From NCBI GenBank assembly GCA_021204605.1, contig JAJPZD010000116.1, positions 1 to 13,827 of the forward strand: a stretch of 13,827 bases of DNA. The letters run 5' to 3'. Origin of the DNA: Prevotella sp. Its GTDB lineage: Bacteria > Bacteroidota > Bacteroidia > Bacteroidales > Bacteroidaceae. Made by a program: the position numbers and the translations under genes. Positions 1-5,244 of the stretch are shown here, one piece after another. Under the pieces are notes generated by a model. That model was not told the origin of the DNA. It made no database searches and saw only the letters and a program-made list of their open reading frames with translations. Position 1 is the first letter of the stretch; the number at the start of each line of letters is the position of its first letter.

Positions 1-3
1 CAT

Positions 4-12
4 TACCTTTGT
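4..12 (+). promoter_or_regulatory. Bacteroidetes -7 promoter box
   Basis: The bases TACCTTTGT match the Bacteroidetes primary-sigma -7 consensus TAnnTTTGY exactly. The box ends 25 nt before the ATG at 38, so transcription would start near position 17-20 and give a short AT-rich leader. The matching -33 TTTG element would lie before the window edge and cannot be checked. It is the only promoter-like signal I see for the four-gene + strand cluster. Confidence 0.55.
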
Positions 13-37
13 ATCAGATTTACAAGAATACGTTAGA

Positions 38-2140
38 ATGAATGAAAATATATCCACAAAACCGAGAATGAACCCTTTCTTGGAACCGTATAACACCCCG
101 CATGACACAGTGCCTTTCGACAAAATCAGAATGGACGACTTCGAGGAGGCCTTCCTGGAGGGCATACGCCGTGACAACGAACTGATTGCCAAAACGATAA
201 ACAACCTGGAGAAGCCTACTTTCGACAATACGCTGCTCAACACCGAAGGCGACACCGAGGGCTATTACGACCTGCTTGCACGCGTGTCAACGGTGTTTTT
301 CAACCTCTTAAGCGCAGACACTAACGATGAGCTGGATGCTCTTGCACAGAAATTGCAGCCCCTACTCACACGCCACGCCAACGACGTGCGTCTCAACAAA
401 AGGCTTTTTGAGCGCATCAGAGCCGTGCACCTGCACCACAGGAAATTGACACCGGAGGAGAAAGTGCTTCTTGACAACAGCTATGACGGTTTTGTACGCT
501 CCGGCGCATTGCTTGATGATACCGGCAAGGAGAGGCTGCGCAAGCTCACCGAGGAGGCGAGCATGCTGTCGCTTCAGTTCTCACAGAACCTTCTCAAGGA
601 GGAGAAGGCCTTCACACTGCACATCACCGAAGAGAAAGAGTTGGCAGGCCTGCCTGACACAGCACGAGAGGCGGCCTCCGCTGCGGCAAAGGAGCGAGGC
701 TTGGAGGGCTATGTATTCACCTTGGATGCACCGAGCTACGGTCAGTTTATGTCATACGCCGAGGACAGGGAGCTGCGTCACAAGATGTATATGGCACGCA
801 ACACCATCTGCACACACGACAATGCGGAGAACAATATGGAGATCTGCAAGCGTATGGTGAACCTCCGCCGGGAGATAGCACAGTTGCTTGGCTTCAGGAG
901 CTACGCCGACTATGTGCTCAAAAAGCGCATGGCCGGAAACGCCCGCAACGTTTACAGTCTGCTTGACCAACTGATTGACGCTTACAAGCCGACGGCATTG
1001 AAAGAGATAGAGGAGCTCAACAAGATGGCAAGGAAAATAGAGGGCAACGACTTCGAGATGATGCCATGGGACTTCGGTTTCTACTCCCACAAACTGCAAC
1101 TGAAGAAATACAACCTCGACTCGGAGATGCTCCGCCCCTATTTCGAGTTGTCAAAGGTGATCAATGGCGTGTTCGGATTGGCAAACACCTTATATGGCAT
1201 AACATTCAAGCAAAACAAAGACATCCCCGTATATCATCCCGACGTGAAGGCCTACGAAGTGTTTGACGAGGACGGCACTTTTCTCGCCGTGTTCTATGCC
1301 GACTTCCACCCTCGTAAAGGGAAGCAGGGAGGAGCATGGATGACAGAATACCAAGGGCAGTGGATTGACCGCAAGGGTAAGAACGTGCGCCCTCATGTAA
1401 GCGTGGTGATGAATCTGTCGAAACCCACCGACGAGAAACCCGCACTGCTCAAGCTGTCGGAGGTGGAGACCTTCCTGCACGAATTCGGACACGCCCTGCA
1501 TGGCATGTTCGCCAACACCCGTTTCGAGAGTCTTTCGGGCACCAACGTATGGTGGGACTTCGTGGAGCTGCCTTCACAGTTCATGGAGAATTTCTCTATA
1601 GAAAAACGCTTCCTGCGCACCTTTGCATACCACTACCTTACCGGTGAGCCATTGCCCGATGAACTGATAAGACGTATTGTGAAGAGCCGCAACTATATGG
1701 CGGCTTACTCCTGCCTGCGACAGGTGAGTCTCGGCCTGTTAGATATGGCATACTACACAAAGAAGGAAGAGTTTTCCGACAACATCCTCACTTTCGAGAA
1801 AGAGGCATGGAAGAAAGCGATAATAGGGAAACAGTTGCCAGACACGTGCATGACAGTGCAGTTCAGTCATATCATGGCCGGAGGATATGCCGCCGGCTAC
1901 TACAGCTACAAGTGGGCGGAGGTGCTCGATGCCGATGCGTTCAGCGTGTTCAAGAGACAAGGCATCTTCAACCGCAAGACGGCACGGAGTTTCCGCGAGA
2001 ATATACTGTCTAAGGGCGGCACGGAGCACCCGATGACACTGTACAAGCGTTTCAAGGGCAGTGAGCCTACGATAGATGCCCTGCTCAAGAGAAACGGCAT
2101 AAAACAAGAGGGCGATCGAGCAAAGGGAAAGCAACGATAA
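38..2140 (+). CDS. dcp: M3 family zinc metallopeptidase (peptidyl-dipeptidase Dcp / oligopeptidase A-like)
   Basis: This is a cytoplasmic peptidase that trims short peptides, by family either releasing C-terminal dipeptides (Dcp) or cutting oligopeptides (PrlC). The 700-residue length fits the roughly 680-700 aa of Dcp. The zinc site is complete: HEFGH at residues 481-485 supplies two histidines and the catalytic glutamate, and E510 in FVELPSQ lies 25 residues after the second histidine, the spacing known from the neurolysin/thimet family. The glycine-rich substrate loop with tyrosines (HIMAGGYAAGYYSYKW) follows near residues 611-626. No signal peptide is visible. The start at 38 sits behind the -7 box; an alternative is the ATG at 68, where clear family similarity begins (MNPFLEPY). 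It is first in a + strand cluster, with 17 nt to the next gene. Dcp and oligopeptidase A cannot be separated with certainty from sequence alone. Confidence 0.92.
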   Translation: MNENISTKPRMNPFLEPYNTPHDTVPFDKIRMDDFEEAFLEGIRRDNELIAKTINNLEKPTFDNTLLNTEGDTEGYYDLLARVSTVFFNLLSADTNDELDALAQKLQPLLTRHANDVRLNKRLFERIRAVHLHHRKLTPEEKVLLDNSYDGFVRSGALLDDTGKERLRKLTEEASMLSLQFSQNLLKEEKAFTLHITEEKELAGLPDTAREAASAAAKERGLEGYVFTLDAPSYGQFMSYAEDRELRHKMYMARNTICTHDNAENNMEICKRMVNLRREIAQLLGFRSYADYVLKKRMAGNARNVYSLLDQLIDAYKPTALKEIEELNKMARKIEGNDFEMMPWDFGFYSHKLQLKKYNLDSEMLRPYFELSKVINGVFGLANTLYGITFKQNKDIPVYHPDVKAYEVFDEDGTFLAVFYADFHPRKGKQGGAWMTEYQGQWIDRKGKNVRPHVSVVMNLSKPTDEKPALLKLSEVETFLHEFGHALHGMFANTRFESLSGTNVWWDFVELPSQFMENFSIEKRFLRTFAYHYLTGEPLPDELIRRIVKSRNYMAAYSCLRQVSLGLLDMAYYTKKEEFSDNILTFEKEAWKKAIIGKQLPDTCMTVQFSHIMAGGYAAGYYSYKWAEVLDADAFSVFKRQGIFNRKTARSFRENILSKGGTEHPMTLYKRFKGSEPTIDALLKRNGIKQEGDRAKGKQR

Positions 2141-2157
2141 TATTTCAATAATTATCC

Positions 2158-2595
2158 ATGAACGACAAGCAACATTCACTCGACATACGCTATCTGCGCA
2201 TGGCCCGTATATGGGCGGAGAACAGCTACTGTCAACGCCGCAAGGTGGGGGCATTAGTAGTGAAAGACAAGATGATCATCAGCGATGGCTACAACGGCAC
2301 GCCAAGTGGTTTTGAGAATGTCTGCGAGGACGACAACCACATCACCAAACCTTACGTGCTCCATGCCGAGGCCAACGCCATAACAAAATTGGCGAGAAGC
2401 TCCAACAACAGCGACGGCTCCACCCTGTATGTTACCGCCTCTCCGTGCATAGAGTGCGCCAAACTGATTATACAGGCCGGCATCCGACGGGTAGTCTATG
2501 GCGAGAAATATCGTCTTGAGGATGGGATAAACCTACTCAAAAGAGCTAATATAGAGGTTATTTTTTTAAATTTGGATGATTATGAAACCGAATAA
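2158..2595 (+). CDS. dCMP deaminase family protein (ComEB-like cytidine/deoxycytidylate deaminase)
   Basis: A 145-residue zinc-dependent deaminase, most likely converting dCMP to dUMP, the precursor for thymidylate. The catalytic zinc motifs are intact: H69-A-E71 followed by P96-C97-I-E-C100. The region before them, with RRKVGALVV and SDGYNGTPSGF, is typical of the dCMP deaminase/ComEB branch rather than of tRNA adenosine deaminase. There is no extra domain, and the length suits a minimal dCMP deaminase. It starts 17 nt after the M3 peptidase gene with no obvious Shine-Dalgarno sequence, as usual in Bacteroidetes. Its last 20 nt overlap the start of the S41 protease gene, implying translational coupling. 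Together with the downstream folate gene it suggests a link to thymidylate synthesis. Substrate choice (dCMP against another cytosine nucleotide) is inferred from the family. Confidence 0.88.
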   Translation: MNDKQHSLDIRYLRMARIWAENSYCQRRKVGALVVKDKMIISDGYNGTPSGFENVCEDDNHITKPYVLHAEANAITKLARSSNNSDGSTLYVTASPCIECAKLIIQAGIRRVVYGEKYRLEDGINLLKRANIEVIFLNLDDYETE

Positions 2596-4219
2596 ATCAA
2601 ACCGTTTGATGCCGTTGCTGATGGCTCTGTGTGTAGTCGTTGGAATAATAATCGGCACGTTTTATGCCAACCACTTCTCCGGCAACCGCCTCAACATAAT
2701 AAACTCCGGCAGCAACCGCCTCAACAACCTGCTACACATTATCGACGACCAGTATGTGGATACCGTCAACATCGACTCGCTCGTAGAACAGGCAATCCCC
2801 TTGATACTGTCTGACCTTGACCCCCACTCGGTGTATATCAGCGCCAAGGATGCTCAGCAGGCCGCCGACGACCTTAAAGGCTCCTTCTCCGGCGTGGGCA
2901 TCGAGTTCGTAATACGTGATGATACCATTCATGTGCAGGGCGTGATAAAAAACGGGCCGGCTGAACAGGCGGGCATCATAGCCGGCGACAAGATTGTCTC
3001 TGTTGACGGCAAGCCGTTTGTCGGCAAGCAGGTTACAAGTGAGGAGGCAATGCGCAAGCTGAAAGGCCCCAAGGACACTAAGGTAACCGTAGGTGTGCTG
3101 CGCTATGGCCAGAAGGGTATAAAGGAATATACCATCACTCGTGGCGATATCCCACAAAGAAGCATCAGCGCCGTGTATATGATTGACAACGAGACCGGCT
3201 ACATCAAGATAAAAAGTTTCGGAGAGAACACATATCCAGAACTGCTTATCGCGTTGGCTCAACTGTCGCAGGATGGTTTCCGCAACCTGATAATCGACTT
3301 GCGCGACAACACCGGCGGCTACCTCACGGCGGCGACACAGATAGCCAACGAGTTCCTGCCCAAAAACAAACTTATCGTATATACCGAAGGGCGCAAGGAT
3401 CCTCGCACAGAATACAAGAGTGATGGCAGAGGCAGCTACCAGAAAATACCTCTCGTGGTGCTCATCAACGAGTCATCAGCCTCAGCGTCAGAAATCTTCG
3501 CCGGCGCCATGCAAGACAACGACCGCGCCACAATCATCGGACGTCGCTCTTTCGGCAAAGGGCTCGTGCAACAGCAAATCGGCTTCCACGATGGCTCTAT
3601 GATACGTCTCACGGTGGCACGCTACTACACCCCGTCAGGACGCTGCATCCAGAAACCATATACGGCGGGCGAGAAAGATTATGCCGATGACCTCCTGACC
3701 CGCTACCAGCATGGAGAATTCTTCTCTGAGGACAGCATCAAACACACAGGGCCGGAATACCACACCGGCATAGGGCGCACCGTGTACGGCGGAGGAGGCA
3801 TAACACCCGACATCTTCGTACCGGAGGATACCATCGGCATGACATCCTACTACAAACAGGCTGCCATGAACGGACTGATCCTGCAGTTTGCCTTCATCTA
3901 TACGGATGACAACCGCGCCAAGTTGGGCTCTTTCTCTGAAATGTCGGATCTGGCAAATTATCTCAACAAGCAGAACCTCGTGGATAAGTTCGCCTCCTAC
4001 GCCGACAAGCATGGTCTGCAACGCCGCAACCTGATGATCAAAAAGTCGTTCAACCTGCTCAACAGATACATCAACAGCCGTATCATCTACAACATCATGG
4101 ACGAGGATGCCTGGACCGAATATCTCAACCTCGACGACAACGTCATCAAGACATCACTCAACGTATTCAAAAACAATGCCGCCTTCCCTCAAAAAACAGA
4201 TGAAACGGTGAAAAAATAG
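2576..4219 (+). CDS. S41 family carboxyl-terminal processing protease with PDZ domain (CtpA/Prc-like)
   Basis: A 547-residue serine protease of the tail-specific family, anchored in or exported across the inner membrane, that cleaves envelope proteins from their C-termini. Residues 11-30 form a single hydrophobic segment (uncleaved anchor or signal). A PDZ domain covers about residues 101-185 (GVGIEF, GPAEQAGIIAGDKIVSVDG). The S41 catalytic core follows: DLRDNTGGYL near 241-250, the nucleophile in ESSASASEIFAGAMQDN, and the lysine in FGKGLVQ. Using the 25-residue spacing known in Prc and D1 protease, the Ser/Lys dyad is S303/K328. About 150 residues after the core form a C-terminal extension. 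The start overlaps the deaminase gene by 20 nt (ATG 2576) or 14 nt (in-frame ATG 2582); the latter gives MKPNKSNR and a slightly more usual n-region. It probably shares a transcript with its neighbours. Confidence 0.93.
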   Translation: MIMKPNKSNRLMPLLMALCVVVGIIIGTFYANHFSGNRLNIINSGSNRLNNLLHIIDDQYVDTVNIDSLVEQAIPLILSDLDPHSVYISAKDAQQAADDLKGSFSGVGIEFVIRDDTIHVQGVIKNGPAEQAGIIAGDKIVSVDGKPFVGKQVTSEEAMRKLKGPKDTKVTVGVLRYGQKGIKEYTITRGDIPQRSISAVYMIDNETGYIKIKSFGENTYPELLIALAQLSQDGFRNLIIDLRDNTGGYLTAATQIANEFLPKNKLIVYTEGRKDPRTEYKSDGRGSYQKIPLVVLINESSASASEIFAGAMQDNDRATIIGRRSFGKGLVQQQIGFHDGSMIRLTVARYYTPSGRCIQKPYTAGEKDYADDLLTRYQHGEFFSEDSIKHTGPEYHTGIGRTVYGGGGITPDIFVPEDTIGMTSYYKQAAMNGLILQFAFIYTDDNRAKLGSFSEMSDLANYLNKQNLVDKFASYADKHGLQRRNLMIKKSFNLLNRYINSRIIYNIMDEDAWTEYLNLDDNVIKTSLNVFKNNAAFPQKTDETVKK

Positions 4220-4295
4220 CAGTGCTCATAAAATGAAAATGGCATGAAAAGGAAGGGAAATGTGCGGTCTTGATGTCAAAATTGTCGTTGAATGA

Positions 4296-4826
4296 ATGGA
4301 TAAGTGTGAGTTGCGGAATCTGATACGTGAACGGAAAAGGGGGCTCACGGCGGGGGAATTGGAAGAGATGTCAATTCCTATTATCCGCAGACTGCTTGCA
4401 AATCCTGCCGTAAGAAATGCGGGAAAGGTGCTGATGTATTGTTCGCTGCCTGACGAGGTGAACACCTATAATGCCTTGACAAAACTGAAGGAGATGGGAA
4501 AGACAGTGGTGCTTCCACGGGTGATTGACCATGAGAACATGGAACTGACGGTGTATGACTGTGCTGACTGCCTGGCCGTGGGGCCTTACGGAATAAAGGA
4601 AGCAACAGGGGAGACATTCTCGAAATATGATGATATAGATGTCGCAATAATACCTGGCTTGGCGTTTGACAAATATAACAACCGACTTGGCAGAGGCAAA
4701 GGTTATTACGACCGACTACTCGCCAAAATGCCCCATACTTATAAAATAGGTATTTGCTTCGACTTCCAAAAAGTGGACGAAATCCCCACTAACAACCTTG
4801 ACATCTGTATGAACGAAATAATATAA
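4296..4826 (+). CDS. 5-formyltetrahydrofolate cyclo-ligase (methenyl-THF synthetase)
   Basis: A 176-residue cytoplasmic enzyme that uses ATP to convert 5-formyl-THF to 5,10-methenyl-THF, returning a stored folate to the one-carbon pool. The N-terminal helical segment (LRNLIRERKRGLTAGEL) is typical, and the signature motif is at residues 120-139: P-G-L-A-F-D, then RLGRGKGYYD, which contains the ATP/phosphate-binding glycines. The usual xGNR before RLGRG reads NNR here. The C-terminal part is short and lacks the usual HD..D.IITE ending (it reads NNLDICMNEII and stops), but the length is within the normal range. It lies 76 nt after the S41 gene; I see no promoter match in that gap, which is AT-rich at first, so it probably ends the same operon. 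The name fthC/fau is used for orthologues. Confidence 0.9.
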   Translation: MDKCELRNLIRERKRGLTAGELEEMSIPIIRRLLANPAVRNAGKVLMYCSLPDEVNTYNALTKLKEMGKTVVLPRVIDHENMELTVYDCADCLAVGPYGIKEATGETFSKYDDIDVAIIPGLAFDKYNNRLGRGKGYYDRLLAKMPHTYKIGICFDFQKVDEIPTNNLDICMNEII

Positions 4827-4905
4827 AAACTCAAGTTTCGCAAGTTGTCAGCAAGCGTGTTTTCCAGTTTTCCACAATGTGTCTGCCAATAATTCATGCA
4901 AACAT

Positions 4906-4944
4906 ACGCCCCGTTGTGGCGTGCGGACACAATGAATTGTGTCC
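4906..4944. repeat. Two adjacent hairpins, REP/MITE-like palindromic element
   Basis: The first hairpin has arms ACGCC (4906-4910) and GGCGT (4918-4922) around a 7-nt loop. The second, two bases further on, has perfect 9-bp arms GGACACAAT (4925-4933) and ATTGTGTCC (4936-4944) around a 2-nt centre. The motif GTAGGGACACAAT...TTGTGTCC on the - strand resembles short palindromic elements that recur between genes in Bacteroidales genomes as I remember them. Dispersal in this genome cannot be judged from one copy. Confidence 0.5.
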
Positions 4945-4958
4945 CTACAATTGGGTGA

Positions 4959-5187
4959 ACGTGGATGAAACGAGGATGAAACCAGGGTGAAACGAGGGTG
5001 AAACGAGGGTGAGACGAGGATGAACGAGGGTGAAACGAGGATGAACGAGGGTGAAACGAGGATGAGACGAGGGAGAGACGAGGATGAGACGAGGGTGAAA
5101 CGAGGATGAGACGAGGGAGAGACGAGGATGAGACGAGGGAGAGACGAGGATGAGACGAGGGTGAGACGAGGGAGACACGTGGGAGAA
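4959..5187. repeat. Minisatellite, 21 tandem units of 11 bp (consensus ACGAGGRTGAR)
   Basis: Reading by hand gives 21 consecutive units with no gap. Nineteen are 11 bp, and two (5014-5023 and 5035-5044) have lost one base. From about 5003 to 5165 the units alternate strictly between a GGAT type (ACGAGGATGAG) and a GGGT/GGGA type (ACGAGGGWGAR), giving a higher-order period of about 22 bp. The outer units are more diverged (ACGT or ACCA at the start), the pattern expected when an array grows from its middle. The + strand is almost all purine, and the - strand is C/T-rich with little G. The array fills the space between convergent genes and stops a few bases before the terminator of the secreted-protein gene. 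Confidence 0.93.
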
Positions 5188-5190
5188 CGA

Positions 5191-5222
5191 AAAACAAAAA
5201 AAGAGGAGCCTTGCGGCTCCTC
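5191..5222 (-). terminator. Rho-independent terminator of the secreted repeat protein gene
   Basis: On the - strand an 8-bp perfect stem GAGGAGCC/GGCTCCTC (5203-5222) closes a GCAA loop of the stable GNRA class and is followed by seven T, then a G and more T (5191-5202). It begins 22 nt after the stop codon of the - strand gene. On the + strand the hairpin has no T run after it, so it should act mainly in one direction. Confidence 0.85.
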
Positions 5223-5244
5223 CTCTTATTAAAATAACATAACT

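Larger units (their letters stand above)
4827..5244. other. Convergent intergenic region rich in repeats
   Basis: This 418-nt spacer separates two genes that point at each other. From left to right it holds about 80 nt with no feature I can name (4827-4905), two adjacent hairpins (4906-4944), a purine-rich 11-bp minisatellite (4959-5187), and the terminator of the - strand gene (5191-5222). No credible coding region is present: the open frames on the - strand through the minisatellite are products of the repeat. I found no clear intrinsic terminator for the + strand operon; the hairpin pair is the best candidate but is not followed by a T run. Confidence 0.75.

Noticed and set aside
1739..2254. 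171-aa open frame on the - strand across the end of the M3 peptidase gene
   Set aside because: It lies opposite strongly conserved coding sequence, spans two real genes, and shows no recognisable domain.
2567..2574. TAAATTTG box as a promoter for the S41 gene
   Set aside because: The box ends directly at the start codon, the following base is G rather than a pyrimidine, and no -33 TTTG is present at the right distance. The overlap with the deaminase gene argues for co-transcription.
4959..5187. CRISPR array
   Set aside because: Units are 11 bp and directly adjacent with no unique spacers; there are no cas genes.
4739..5197. Open frames of 152 and 77 aa on the - strand rich in Ser, His, Pro and Arg (SHPRLSLVSS-like)
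   Set aside because: They are produced by the 11-bp minisatellite, which has no stop codons in these frames. They overlap fthC and lack a start context or any conserved domain.
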